Shown: in pieces, positions 30,806 to 38,968 of the stretch
How the letters are laid out: every line of letters starts with the position of its first letter
Numbering within the stretch: the stretch's first letter is position 1
Source: an uncultured Clostridium sp.
Lineage (GTDB): Bacteria > Bacillota > Clostridia > Oscillospirales > Ruminococcaceae
DNA: 43,648 bases
Assembly: GCA_902490335.1 (NCBI GenBank)
Contig: CABUDL010000009.1
Span: 1 to 43,648 of the forward strand
Direction of reading: 5' to 3'
The notes under the pieces: generated by a model
The model's database searches: none
Seen by the model: only the letters and a program-made list of their open reading frames with translations
Told to the model about the DNA's origin: nothing
Made by a program: the position numbers and the translations under genes

Positions 30806-31507
30806 TTAAAGATAAAAGCTTCCAATCAGCGACAGAATTTCGCCGGAGGTTTGCAGGTATTCGGCAGCAAGCGCTGCCTCCCCCTCTTGGAACAGTCCTT
30901 TTGAACGCTCTGCCAGATGACAGGCGGTCATCCGCAGTTTTTCACACGCCTGCGGCGTACAGTTGTCGGTCAGCTTTCCGCAGAATTTTTCCATCAGGGA
31001 AAGATTGCGGCAACAGCCGGTGTATTCTGCCACCATGACCACATAGAGGTATTTTCCTGAGCAAACCACCTCTTCTTCCATCACAGCAAATCCGTTGTTT
31101 GCCAGAAAATCCCGCAGGACCTGCTCCCTTGTCTGCGGCTGCAACACCAGACGGATTCCCTCCTGCTGTAAAAAGGGCGCACGCTCCAAAATCCCGCTGA
31201 TGACCTCTCCCCCGATGCCGGCGATGACCACATCGGTCACCCCGCTCTGCTCCATACCGGCAAGTCCGTCGGTCAGCACCGTCTGCACCCGGTCGGCAAA
31301 GCCTGCCTTTTCCAGATTGCGCTTTGCCGCCTGCAACGGTCCTTCCTTGATGTCACAGGCAAAGCCTCGCTGTGCGCCGCGCCGCATCAATTCCACCGAC
31401 AGATGCCCGTGGTCGCAGCCGACATCGGCAAACAAGGCGCCCGGGCGAACAAAATCCGCTACCCGCTCCAGACGCGGGTCCAACTGTGCCATACGTTTTT
31501 CTTCCAC
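30806..31507 (-). CDS. trmK: tRNA (adenine(22)-N(1))-methyltransferase TrmK
   Basis: 233 aa with a GTG start at 31507, eight bases after AAGGAGG; longer frames to 31720 run through a promoter. Rossmann-type SAM-binding motif DVGCDHGHLSVEL (about residue 25), CDIKEGPLQAAKRN, DGLAGME and IAGIGGEVIS (the catalytic-region motif of the TrmK/YqfN family), then LQPQTREQVLRDFL. It methylates A22 of tRNAs. Located upstream of the nif3-like gene in the conserved pair. Promoter at 31550-31578. Confidence 0.9.
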   Translation of the reverse strand: MEEKRMAQLDPRLERVADFVRPGALFADVGCDHGHLSVELMRRGAQRGFACDIKEGPLQAAKRNLEKAGFADRVQTVLTDGLAGMEQSGVTDVVIAGIGGEVISGILERAPFLQQEGIRLVLQPQTREQVLRDFLANNGFAVMEEEVVCSGKYLYVVMVAEYTGCCRNLSLMEKFCGKLTDNCTPQACEKLRMTACHLAERSKGLFQEGEAALAAEYLQTSGEILSLIGSFYL

Positions 31508-31549
31508 TATCGTTTCCTCCTTTTCTGTCATTGCTTTCATTTTTACATT

Positions 31550-31578
31550 AGTATAACACATGATATTTCTCTGAACAA
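31550..31578 (-). promoter_or_regulatory. SigmaA promoter of trmK
   Basis: Minus-strand TTGTTC, 17-bp spacer, TATACT. Confidence 0.6.
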
Positions 31579-31579
31579 G

Positions 31580-31611
31580 AAAAAACTCCCCGAACCGCGC
31601 GATTCGGAGAG
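31580..31611 (-). terminator. Terminator in the trmK upstream region
   Basis: Minus-strand CTCTCCGAA and TTCGGGGAG around an 8-nt loop, followed by TTTTTT. Only about 80 nt lie between this and the promoter at 31665-31694. Confidence 0.7.
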
Positions 31612-31664
31612 AAAGACATGAAAAAGAAAAACAAGAAAATGAAAAATGAAAAAGATACAACCAT

Positions 31665-31694
31665 ATTATAGCGTTTGGGTCACAGCTTTGTAAA
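31665..31694 (-). promoter_or_regulatory. SigmaA promoter of a very short transcription unit
   Basis: Minus-strand TTTACA, 18-bp spacer, perfect TATAAT. Its transcript would be about 78 nt, pyrimidine-rich, ending at the terminator at 31580-31611, upstream of trmK. Confidence 0.5.
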
Positions 31695-31831
31695 GGGAAA
31701 ACTTTACCAAAAATAAACAAAATTTTAGTCTATGTATAAAAAATTCTAGTGACAAATAGGCAAGTATTCCATTTTTTTCGTTAAAGTGCGGGATACCCAA
31801 ACCACTAAACTAAGCAAGTCTTATAGTGTCT

Positions 31832-32587
31832 TTAGATGGACAGCTCCAAACCGACCGGACAATGGTCGCTTCCCAAAACCTCTGTATAAATTTTAGTCGA
31901 GGTCACCTGCGGCATCAAGCGGTCAGAAACCAGGAAGTAGTCGATTCTCCATCCCGCATTTTTGGCACGCGCCTGAAAGCGGTAGCTCCACCAGGAGTAA
32001 ACGCCGGTGGTCTCTGGATTTTGTGCGCGCCAGCTGTCGGTAAATCCGCTTTCCAGCAGCTGGGTCATCTTCTGCCGCTCCTCGTCGGTAAAGCCGGCAT
32101 TTTTTCGGTTGGTCTTTGGATTCTTCAGGTCGATTTCCTGGTGTGCCACATTCATATCGCCGCAGATCACCACCGGTTTTTTCCGGTCAAGCGCACAGAC
32201 ATAGGCTCGGAAGTCATCCTCCCACTTCATCCGGTAATCCAGACGCGCCAGCTCGTTCTGCGAATTGGGCACATAGACGTTGACCAGATAAAAGGACTCA
32301 AACTCCAGCGTCAGCACCCGTCCTTCGTGGTCGTGTTCGTCGATGCCCAGTCCATACGCCACCGACAGCGGCTGGTGTTTGGTAAAGACTGCTACCCCCG
32401 AATAGCCCTTCTTTTCTGCGCTGTTCCAGTACGGATGATACCCTTCAAAAGAAAAATCCGCCTGCTCCGGCTGCATCTTGGTTTCACCCAAACAGAAGAT
32501 GTCGGCATCCTCCGCTTTAAAAAATTCAAAAAAGCCCTTGCCCACGCAGGCGCGCAAGCCGTTGACATTCCATGAAATCAGTTTCAT
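31832..32587 (-). CDS. exoA: Exodeoxyribonuclease III (AP endonuclease)
   Basis: 251 aa of the ExoIII/APE1 family: MKLISWNVNGLRAC (Asn7 region), CLGETKMQ (Glu metal ligand), NVYVPNSQ, CGDMNVAHQEIDLKNPKTNR (the GDMNVA catalytic Asp/Asn segment), DSWR, YSWWSYR, WRIDYFLVS and GSDHCPV. It cleaves DNA at abasic sites in base-excision repair. AAAAGGAGG precedes the start. Shares the minus strand with a MATE gene upstream, with a probable hairpin between. Confidence 0.96.
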   Translation of the reverse strand: MKLISWNVNGLRACVGKGFFEFFKAEDADIFCLGETKMQPEQADFSFEGYHPYWNSAEKKGYSGVAVFTKHQPLSVAYGLGIDEHDHEGRVLTLEFESFYLVNVYVPNSQNELARLDYRMKWEDDFRAYVCALDRKKPVVICGDMNVAHQEIDLKNPKTNRKNAGFTDEERQKMTQLLESGFTDSWRAQNPETTGVYSWWSYRFQARAKNAGWRIDYFLVSDRLMPQVTSTKIYTEVLGSDHCPVGLELSI

Positions 32588-32599
32588 TGTAAGCCTCCT

Positions 32600-32640
32600 T
32601 TTGTAAAAACCGCTGCCCTGTATGAGGGCTTGAGCGCGGC
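32600..32640 (-). terminator. Probable terminator of the MATE gene
   Basis: Nested pairs (CCGC/GCGG and GCCCT/AGGGC), followed on the minus strand by TTTTTAC. The stem is imperfect. Confidence 0.4.
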
Positions 32641-32665
32641 TGGTTCGTTTTTTATAGTGCAGAGA

Positions 32666-34015
32666 TCATTCCTGCGGGAATCGGGCGGCAAACAGCCTGC
32701 GCAGCAGCAGGACGCTCAGCAGCAGGGTCAGTCCCTCGCAGACCGGAACGGTTGCCCAGATGCCGTTGACACCAAACACCCCTCCCAGCAAAAACAGCGC
32801 CGGCACCAAAAATATCAGCCCCCTTGCCAGCGAGATGAGAGTCGCTTCCCGGAAGGATTCCAGCGACTGGTGGAAGGTGGAAGTGATGATGTTGATTCCC
32901 ATTGGCAGATAGGCGATGAAGTAGATGCGGATTGCATAAACCGCCATGCCGACCACCTGCGGCGTCGGTTCGGTGAAGATGCCGACAATCACCCTGGGAA
33001 ACAGCTCCCCTACCAGCACAAATAATCCCGATGCCACCAGCACCGTCTTCACCCCCAGGTGAAAAAATTGTCGCACCCTTTGATAATAGCCGGCTCCCAG
33101 ATTGACACTGCAAAGCGGCTGGAGGGTGGCGCTGGCTCCGTTGTACACCGCCAAAAACAGGTATGCAATGTTGGAGATAATGCTGTAACAGGTCACAGCT
33201 GTTACCCCGCCCTTGCTCATCAGCTGGATATTAAACAGCAGGATAATCAACCCTGCGGAACACTCCGCAATCAGGCTGGAAACACCGTTCTGGCAGATGC
33301 GCTTTAAGCGGGAAAACAACTTCCAATCCGAAAAGCACAGACGCAGCCGACAGTTTTTACTTTTAAAATGGGTCAACATAATCAGGATGCTGACAAAGCC
33401 CGAAAAAGCAGTCGCTCCGGCAGCACCTGCCATTCCCCAATCCAGCAGAAAGATGCAGACATAGTCGAGCAGGATATTTAAAAGGCAGCTGACAATACCT
33501 GCTGCCATCACCCGCTGCGGATCTCCGTCATTGCGGACAAAGACACCCAGAAAATTGTTGACCACAAACACAACAGCGCCACCGTTTAAGATGCGCAGAT
33601 AATCGCCCACCAGTTCCACAATCGACGGGTCTGCTCCGCCCAGCACGGCAATCGGGCGCCAGAATATGCCGCCCAAAATACCGACGATAGTGGACACAAC
33701 CACCACGGTACACACCGCTACCGTAAAATATCGGTTGGCTTCCTTCTCCTCTCCCCTACCGCGGCAGATGGAAAGAGCAGTTGCTCCCCCCATGCCCATC
33801 ATCTGTGCAAAACCAATCTCCAGCGAATAGCAGGGCAAGGTGATATTCAGAGCAGCCAGACCCTGACTGCCGATTCCCCAGCCGATAAAGATGGTGTCAA
33901 ACAAAACATACACCGCCAGCATCAGCGAGGAAACCAGATTACTGCAAAAATATCGGAAGAAAAGGCTGCGCACCGGCTGTTGCAGCAGCTGTGCAGATTC
34001 ACAGGGTTGGCTCAT
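32666..34015 (-). CDS. MATE family efflux transporter
   Basis: 449 aa and about 12 hydrophobic segments; multi-antimicrobial extrusion family. Features are YVLFDTIFIGWGIGSQGLAALNI near residue 35, MGMGGATALSICRGRGE, DPQRVMAAGIVSCLLNILLDY at about residue 170, and the second-half repeat with YFIAYLPMGINIITSTFHQSL. MATE transporters export drugs or metabolites using Na+ or H+. ATG 34015 chosen because GGGAGGAG lies upstream; a longer frame has no site. Confidence 0.92.
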   Translation of the reverse strand: MSQPCESAQLLQQPVRSLFFRYFCSNLVSSLMLAVYVLFDTIFIGWGIGSQGLAALNITLPCYSLEIGFAQMMGMGGATALSICRGRGEEKEANRYFTVAVCTVVVVSTIVGILGGIFWRPIAVLGGADPSIVELVGDYLRILNGGAVVFVVNNFLGVFVRNDGDPQRVMAAGIVSCLLNILLDYVCIFLLDWGMAGAAGATAFSGFVSILIMLTHFKSKNCRLRLCFSDWKLFSRLKRICQNGVSSLIAECSAGLIILLFNIQLMSKGGVTAVTCYSIISNIAYLFLAVYNGASATLQPLCSVNLGAGYYQRVRQFFHLGVKTVLVASGLFVLVGELFPRVIVGIFTEPTPQVVGMAVYAIRIYFIAYLPMGINIITSTFHQSLESFREATLISLARGLIFLVPALFLLGGVFGVNGIWATVPVCEGLTLLLSVLLLRRLFAARFPQE

Positions 34016-34257
34016 CCTTTTCTCCTCCCGTCCGCGCTGCACTCTTGTCGCAAAAATATATCCTTTCGCATACTTTTTATTTCTCCTCTCTCAACAAATC
34101 CATCCTGATTATACTACAAAATCTCTATGGTGTCACATTCTGCCGCACAGAGAATTTGCATCCTGTTCAAAAAAGAACCGTTGACATCCCGAAAAGATTC
34201 GTTATCATAAAAGAAGAGGTCCGACCAGCAACCGGACCGACACAGGAGGAAAGACAA

Positions 34258-34977
34258 ATGAAAAAAGATTTGCCAGCCAAAGGCTCCGAGCGGGTCCGGC
34301 TGATTTTATCAATATTGGTGCTGGTGGCGTTTGTGCCGCTGTCCCTCTATGCCATCCCAAAGGTGATGGCTCTTGGAGATGCGCAGACCCGCGCCGCGCT
34401 TCAGCAGCAGATGCAGTCGCAGGGAATCGGCGGCTGGTTTGTATTTTTAGGGATACAGGTCCTGCAGGTGGTGGTCGCGATGATTCCGGGCGAGCCGGTG
34501 GAAATCTTTGCCGGATTGATGTATGGTCCCCTGTGGGGAACCCTCAGCTGTATGCTGGGCATCTTTCTGGGGTCGATGATTGTCTATCTGCTGGTTCGGC
34601 GGCTGGGTATGCCAATCGTTTCCATCTTTATGGACCCGCAAAAGTTTCAGAACCTGCGGTTTTTACAGGACAAAAAGCGATTTGAGCGCATCTCCTTTCT
34701 GCTGTTTTTTATCCCCGGCACCCCAAAGGATTTGCTGACCTGGGCAGCAGGCTTCATCAACATCCGTCCGCTGCGCTTTTTTGCCATCTCCACCGTTGCA
34801 CGCCTGCCCTCCATCCTCAGCTCCACGCTGGCAGGCGCTTCGCTGATTTCCGGTGATTTTACCACCACCGTTTTTATTTTTATCCTGACCGGAGCGGTCA
34901 GTCTGGTGGGAATGTGGCTGCATAACAAGCTCGAACAACATTCTGCCGACTCCAAGGGAAACGAGCAAACCGAATAA
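34258..34977 (+). CDS. VTT-domain (TVP38/TMEM64, DedA-like) membrane protein
   Basis: 239 aa with 5-6 membrane segments. The VTT/SNARE-associated domain is seen as QVVVAMIPGEPVEIFAGLMY, GPLWGTLSCMLGIFLGSMIVYLLVRRLG, FLLFFIPGTPKDLLTWAAGF and RFFAISTVARLPSILSSTLAG. Proteins of the wider DedA/VTT superfamily act in lipid scrambling or flipping and in membrane homeostasis; the exact role here is unknown. ATG 34258 is preceded by ACAGGAGGAAAG. Confidence 0.88.
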   Translation: MKKDLPAKGSERVRLILSILVLVAFVPLSLYAIPKVMALGDAQTRAALQQQMQSQGIGGWFVFLGIQVLQVVVAMIPGEPVEIFAGLMYGPLWGTLSCMLGIFLGSMIVYLLVRRLGMPIVSIFMDPQKFQNLRFLQDKKRFERISFLLFFIPGTPKDLLTWAAGFINIRPLRFFAISTVARLPSILSSTLAGASLISGDFTTTVFIFILTGAVSLVGMWLHNKLEQHSADSKGNEQTE

Positions 34978-34987
34978 AAGAAGCATA

Positions 34988-35030
34988 GAAAAAAGGCTGT
35001 TTTTTTATTTAAAAAAAACAGCCTTTTTTC
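34988..35030. terminator. Bidirectional terminator
   Basis: GAAAAAAGGCTGTTTTTTT and its complement around a short AT loop, serving the VTT gene and possibly the small minus-strand frame at 35036-35188. Confidence 0.85.
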
Positions 35031-35035
35031 TAAAG

Positions 35036-35188
35036 TTAAGGTTTATATGAGAGTTTGAAGATGGCAAAGGGAAGGGCATTGTACCCATCAGGGTCAATGC
35101 CCACGTTTTGACCGGTTGGGATCAAGACGATTAAGGAAAATGTAAGAATAATGATTGCTCTGATTTTGATTATAGTATATACTTCCAT
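35036..35188 (-). CDS. Possible 50-aa exported peptide
   Basis: MEVYTIIKIRAIIILTFSLI is followed by VLIPTGQNVGID and ends FKLSYKP. The layout is signal-like: a basic start, a ~16-residue hydrophobic core, then a soluble part. The stop lies five bases before a strong terminator. Against it, there is no good ribosome binding site, and a promoter-like TTGGAC-N18-TATAAT (35171-35200) overlaps its first codons. Codon choice is like that of local genes. Unrecognised, and may not be translated. Confidence 0.35.
   Translation of the reverse strand: MEVYTIIKIRAIIILTFSLIVLIPTGQNVGIDPDGYNALPFAIFKLSYKP
35075..35103. repeat. Hairpin inside the small candidate frame
   Basis: GGGCATTG-T-ACCC, ATCA loop, GGGT-CAATGCCC. 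It lies within the possible 50-aa gene, so it might be an RNA structure rather than coding sequence. Confidence 0.45.
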
Positions 35189-35239
35189 AAAAGTCCAATC
35201 GTTGTTTTTAATCCCTTTCTGGAACGGGATTGATTTTTC

Positions 35240-36403
35240 CTATTCTGCCATACATTCCTGTGCCAGATAATTTCCGATGGCATCCCCTGCCAGCTGCGCG
35301 GTGGTCAGCACCTGTTCCAATGTATTGCCGTGCGAACCCAGCTCCAGCAGCAGCGAGCCGGTGGTCAAATCTTGGTTGTACTTTCGGTAACAGAAAAAAA
35401 TCGGTCTGGTCAAGCCCTTCCAACGGCTTTCGATGGCATCCTGAATCCCTGCGGCAAAGCGCAGATTTTTCCCCCAGTTCGGCATCTCCATCGTCCCGTC
35501 GTCGCAGCCGGCAATAATCATCATCTGCGCCGCTTTTTTCCCGTTGATCTGTGTAATCGGCTTGACCAGCGTGCTGTCCCGCTGCACCGCATCCCGATGG
35601 ACATCCAGCACCACCTTGATGCTGGGATATTTTGCAAGGTACTCCTTGACCGTTTCTGCGCTGCGCTCGTAGGAGCCGTTGTAGGAAGGATAGTCGTGCT
35701 GGGTGTCGTCATGCAGCACTTCGATGCCGTGCGCCCGAATCGCCTGCGCCATCACCTCTCCTGCCGCTACGATGTTTTCGCTGTTGTCGGTCGAACGCCA
35801 GGTGTGGCGGGTATCGTACACTTCGCTGTCATACGGCTCAAAGCTTTCGGTGGCGTGGGTGTGCATAATCAGCACCTGCGGTCCCTGCCGGTCCAGCAAA
35901 AACGGCTGCGGCTGCGCAAGGTACTCCTGCACCTGCTGCTCGGAAAGGGCAGTCGCATTTTTGATTTTTCCGCTGCCAAAGCAGAGACTGCTTCCGGCTG
36001 CCGCCAGGTCCTCCTCGACCACCGTTCCGCGGTATTCCTCCGGTATCTCGACCGGCTTTGGCGACGGTTGCGTTTTCGCCGGCGGCGGCTGTTCCTCCTG
36101 CGCCTGCGGCAGGATGAGCGGCGGCTGTGTTTCCTGTTGCTCCTGTTCGGGCTGCTGCGGAGCAGACGGCTGCGCAAACCGCTCCCGCAGCTGCTCGAAG
36201 GCGCGGTCGGGCACCGTATACATCGCAGAAAGAATCGCCGTATCGGCTGCCAATCCGTCCCACGACTGCCGCACATGGTCGTACAAAACCGCCGTCGACA
36301 GCACCCCCGGCACCGCTGCCGCAAACAAAATTCCCCATATCAAACTTTTTTTCAAGGCGGGGTTGTGCCTCATCGCCCGCCTTTTTTTGCTGTGTCGTCC
36401 CAT
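35240..36403 (-). CDS. spoIIP: Stage II sporulation protein P
   Basis: 387 aa with an N-terminal membrane anchor (LKKSLIWGILFAAAVPGVL), a long Pro/Gln-rich linker (about residues 70-130) and the SpoIIP amidase/endopeptidase domain. Key segments are VLIMHTHATESF (zinc-site His), HDDTQHDYPSYNGSYERS and VLDVHRDAVQRD with catalytic-region His and Asp. With SpoIID and SpoIIM it degrades septal peptidoglycan to drive engulfment of the forespore. ATG 36403 is preceded by AGGAGGTC. It follows gpr by 83 bp in the classic gpr-spoIIP order. Confidence 0.93.
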   Translation of the reverse strand: MGRHSKKRRAMRHNPALKKSLIWGILFAAAVPGVLSTAVLYDHVRQSWDGLAADTAILSAMYTVPDRAFEQLRERFAQPSAPQQPEQEQQETQPPLILPQAQEEQPPPAKTQPSPKPVEIPEEYRGTVVEEDLAAAGSSLCFGSGKIKNATALSEQQVQEYLAQPQPFLLDRQGPQVLIMHTHATESFEPYDSEVYDTRHTWRSTDNSENIVAAGEVMAQAIRAHGIEVLHDDTQHDYPSYNGSYERSAETVKEYLAKYPSIKVVLDVHRDAVQRDSTLVKPITQINGKKAAQMMIIAGCDDGTMEMPNWGKNLRFAAGIQDAIESRWKGLTRPIFFCYRKYNQDLTTGSLLLELGSHGNTLEQVLTTAQLAGDAIGNYLAQECMAE

Positions 36404-36486
36404 CTTTTGACCTCCTGCGCAAAGCCTTGATCTGCTGTTTAGATAGGTATGCACAAAGGCTCCCAAATAGAAGGGAAGGCTGCTGC

Positions 36487-37368
36487 TCAGGCGCACAAGA
36501 AGCTGATTTCCTCCAGCGACAGCTCGGGGTACAGCGCTTTATTGATTGCAAGGGAGATAAATTTTGCAGAATGTCCAATCAGCCGGTCGATTTCCCGCGG
36601 GGTGACCATCGCCGCTTGATGTGCTCCCTCACACGAACCGCCTGTCAACTGGGCGGCAAGGGTCGCTGCATCAATGACGGTCGGTACCCCGATGGAAAGC
36701 ACCGGGATTCCCAGCGTGCGCCGACTCAGCTCCTTGCGGCTGTTCTGGACGCCGGAACCGGGTGCGATTCCGGTGTCGGAAATCTGGATGGTGCGCCCTA
36801 AGTTCCCATAATCCTGTGCTGCCAGCGCATCAATCACGATGACTGCAATGGGCTGGATAAAATTGACCAGCGCTGCCGTCAGTTCTCCGCTTTCCACACC
36901 GGTCTGTCCTAAAACACCGGGGATGAGCGCCGCTGTTTTGCGCAGGGAACCCATCCCAAGGCTGCGGGCAAGCTCTTCGGTCAGATGGCGGGTGACCAGG
37001 ATATGCTGCGCCACCTGCGGTCCCAGCGCATCCGGCGTGATGCTGCTGTTTCCCAGCCCGACCACCAGCACCACTCCCTCCTGCGGCAGCAGAGAGCGGA
37101 TGCAGTCGGCTGCCGCGTCGATCTCCTGCTGCGGGTCCAGCAAGCTGTTCCACAAGGGCGGGGTCTGGATGGTGATGTATCTGCCGCAGGGCTTTTGCAG
37201 CTGCTGAGAAGCTTTGGGAGAGCTGATCTGCACGCAGGTGATTTCCACCGCTCCGTGCGTCCGGGTGTGGACCTTGAGCCCTTCCGGCAATTTTTCCGCT
37301 TCCAACAGCGGCTGTGCCAGCTCGATGGCAAGGTCGGTGCGCGCGATATTCTGGTTTTCTTTCATCAT
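36487..37368 (-). CDS. gpr: Germination protease GPR
   Basis: About 293 aa; two adjacent ATGs (37368 or 37365) follow AAAGGAG. GPR degrades small acid-soluble spore proteins during germination and is made in the forespore as a zymogen. Family segments include ARTDLAIELAQPL (N-terminal pro-region), VEITCVQI, VLVVGLGNSSITPDALGP, LIPGVLGQTGVESGELT, VIVIDALAAQDYGNLGRTIQ, SDTGIAPGSGVQNSRKEL and VPTVIDAATLA. Next to rpsT (divergent) and spoIIP, as in many Firmicutes. A sigmaF-like promoter is at 37414-37442. Confidence 0.96.
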   Translation of the reverse strand: MMKENQNIARTDLAIELAQPLLEAEKLPEGLKVHTRTHGAVEITCVQISSPKASQQLQKPCGRYITIQTPPLWNSLLDPQQEIDAAADCIRSLLPQEGVVLVVGLGNSSITPDALGPQVAQHILVTRHLTEELARSLGMGSLRKTAALIPGVLGQTGVESGELTAALVNFIQPIAVIVIDALAAQDYGNLGRTIQISDTGIAPGSGVQNSRKELSRRTLGIPVLSIGVPTVIDAATLAAQLTGGSCEGAHQAAMVTPREIDRLIGHSAKFISLAINKALYPELSLEEISFLCA

Positions 37369-37413
37369 CAAAACTCCTTTTGGGTCGGTTTTATTTTGTC
37401 TTTTTCAAAATTT

Positions 37414-37442
37414 AACCTTGCCCGCACCGCTGCCGCTTATAC
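37414..37442 (-). promoter_or_regulatory. SigmaF-like promoter of gpr
   Basis: Minus-strand GTATA, 15-bp spacer, GGCAAGGTT, near the sigmaF consensus GYWTA-N15-GGNRANAMTW. Forespore expression of gpr is known in Bacillus. Confidence 0.5.
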
Positions 37443-37543
37443 ATCTTTGTAAAAAAACGCCTATTTCTGCGAGATAGTAGCTGAATATTTCTCCCCTTTT
37501 CCCTTTACAAATAGGCATAATTTACAAATCATATTGCAGATGG

Positions 37544-37572
37544 TTGATTTTTAGTGAAATCGGTGATAAAAT
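37544..37572 (+). promoter_or_regulatory. SigmaA promoter of rpsT
   Basis: TTGATT, 17-bp spacer, TAAAAT. Confidence 0.6.
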
Positions 37573-37609
37573 AGAGTGTACTGTCAAGATGGAATAGGAG
37601 GTGTTTAGA

Positions 37610-37861
37610 ATGGCTAACATTAAATCTGCTAAGAAGAGAATCCTCGTTCAGGCAAAACGTGAGGCTCAGAACAAAGCTTTCAGAACCAACCTGAAGACCG
37701 TCATCAAACGCGCTAATGCTGCTATCGCTGACAACGCAGAGGATAAAGACGTTCTGGTTAAAGCTGCTGTTAAGAAGATCGACCAGGCTTGTGCAAAGGG
37801 AATCATCCACAAAAACTGCGCAGCTAGAAAGAAATCCACTCTGGTTTCTCTGGCAAAATAG
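37610..37861 (+). CDS. rpsT: 30S ribosomal protein S20
   Basis: 83 aa, highly basic and all-helical as expected: MANIKSAKKRILVQAKREAQ at the start and IHKNCAARKKSTLVSLAK at the end. It binds 16S rRNA early in small-subunit assembly. ATAGGAGGTG precedes the start; codons are strongly biased. Divergent from gpr, in a neighbourhood conserved in Firmicutes. Confidence 0.98.
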   Translation: MANIKSAKKRILVQAKREAQNKAFRTNLKTVIKRANAAIADNAEDKDVLVKAAVKKIDQACAKGIIHKNCAARKKSTLVSLAK

Positions 37862-37893
37862 TTTTCCTGTTTTCGAGATTCACTTGGAAGCAA

Positions 37894-37919
37894 AATAAAA
37901 TTATCCGGATAATTTTATT
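37894..37919. repeat. Perfect 26-bp palindrome
   Basis: AATAAAATTATCC followed directly by GGATAATTTTATT with no spacer, between rpsT and its terminator. Function unknown; may be an mRNA 3'-end structure. Confidence 0.75.
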
Positions 37920-37920
37920 C

Positions 37921-37955
37921 CAAAATCCACAGACCTTTTCGGTCTGTGGATTTTG
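37921..37955 (+). terminator. rpsT terminator
   Basis: CAAAATCCACAGACC, TTTTC loop, GGTCTGTGGATTTTG with a following TTTTATT. Confidence 0.9.
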
Positions 37956-37983
37956 TTTTATTGCAAAAAGGAGGGCAAAGACG

Positions 37984-38532
37984 ATGGCACATACTGAAAC
38001 AACGCTGAACAGCCAGACCATCTTCAGCGGACGCATCATCGAGGTCAAAAAGGACGACATCCAGCTGGAAAACGGAAAGAAGAGCATCCGCGAGGTGGTG
38101 GTCCACCACGGCGGCGTTTGCGTTGCTGCAATCGACCGGGAGGACCGCCTGCTGCTGGTCAGACAGTTCCGCTACCCCTATGGCAAGGAGCTGCTGGAGC
38201 TGCCCGCCGGAAAGATCGAGCTGGGCGAGGACCCGCGCGAATGTGGCATTCGGGAATTGCAGGAGGAATGCGGCTGTACTGCCGACCGCTTTGAAAAATT
38301 GGCGCAGCTGTACCCCACCCCTGCCTACTGCACCGAGGTCATTCACATCTACCGCGCAAGCGGTCTGCATGAGAGTGCGCAGAAGCTGGACGACGGGGAA
38401 TTTCTGGATGTGCTGCGCATTCCCTTTGCTCAGGCAGTCCAGATGGTGATGGACGGGGAAATCTCCGATGCCAAAACACAAATCGGTATCCTCAAGCTCC
38501 ACCTGTTGCGTCAGGCAGAAGGCAAGCAATAA
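37984..38532 (+). CDS. NUDIX hydrolase, ADP-ribose pyrophosphatase type
   Basis: 182 aa. The NUDIX box spans residues 76-98: GKIELGEDPRECGIRELQEE with Gly76, Glu82, Arg90, Glu91, Glu94 and Glu95, the residues that bind Mg2+ and catalyse phosphoanhydride cleavage. Segments such as LLLVRQFRYPYGKELLELPAG are typical of the ADP-ribose pyrophosphatase (NudF) group, which cleaves ADP-ribose to AMP and ribose 5-phosphate. AAAAGGAGG lies upstream. A separate unit after the rpsT terminator. Confidence 0.92.
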   Translation: MAHTETTLNSQTIFSGRIIEVKKDDIQLENGKKSIREVVVHHGGVCVAAIDREDRLLLVRQFRYPYGKELLELPAGKIELGEDPRECGIRELQEECGCTADRFEKLAQLYPTPAYCTEVIHIYRASGLHESAQKLDDGEFLDVLRIPFAQAVQMVMDGEISDAKTQIGILKLHLLRQAEGKQ

Positions 38533-38543
38533 ACAGTCAATCT

Positions 38544-38587
38544 TAAAAAGCTCCACACCGGTCTGTAACGCCCGGTGCGGAGCTTTT
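38544..38587. terminator. Bidirectional terminator
   Basis: AAAAAGCTCCACACCGG and CCGGTGCGGAGCTTTTT with a loop of about 10 nt; between NUDIX and the converging spoVA operon. Confidence 0.85.
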
Positions 38588-38605
38588 TTATCTTCCATGC
38601 TCTTT

Positions 38606-38968
38606 CTACTTTTCTGCGGAACGAAACAGCAGACCGGCTGTCAGGGCGGCTACAATCGCTGCTGTGATTCCTCCGGCGCTGGCACTCAAGCCTCCGGTCA
38701 GTGCGCCGAACCATCCCTTCTGTGTCACCGCTTCCCGAACCCCTTTGGCAAGGGTGGCGCCAAATCCGGTCAGCGGGACGGTTGCACCCGCTCCGGCAAA
38801 TTCGACCAGCGGCTGGTACAGTCCCAATCCGCCCAAAATCACGCCGAGCACCACAAAGGAAACCAGGATGCGCGCCGGTGTCAGCTTGGTGTAATCAATC
38901 AACAGCTGACCAATCGCACAGATACTGCCGCCCACCAAAAAGGCTTTTATCAACATCGAAACTTCCAT
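38606..38968 (-). CDS. spoVAE: Stage V sporulation protein AE (SpoVAEb type)
   Basis: 120 aa, about four membrane helices. Matches SpoVAEb: LIKAFLVGGSICAIGQLLID, FVVLGVILGGLGLYQPLVEF, GAGATVPLTGFGATLAKGV and GGITAAIVAALTAGLLF. SpoVA proteins form the channel through which dipicolinic acid enters the developing spore and leaves at germination. Its ATG overlaps the spoVAD stop in TGATG. Last gene of the spoVAC-VAD-VAEb unit. Confidence 0.9.
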   Translation of the reverse strand: MEVSMLIKAFLVGGSICAIGQLLIDYTKLTPARILVSFVVLGVILGGLGLYQPLVEFAGAGATVPLTGFGATLAKGVREAVTQKGWFGALTGGLSASAGGITAAIVAALTAGLLFRSAEK

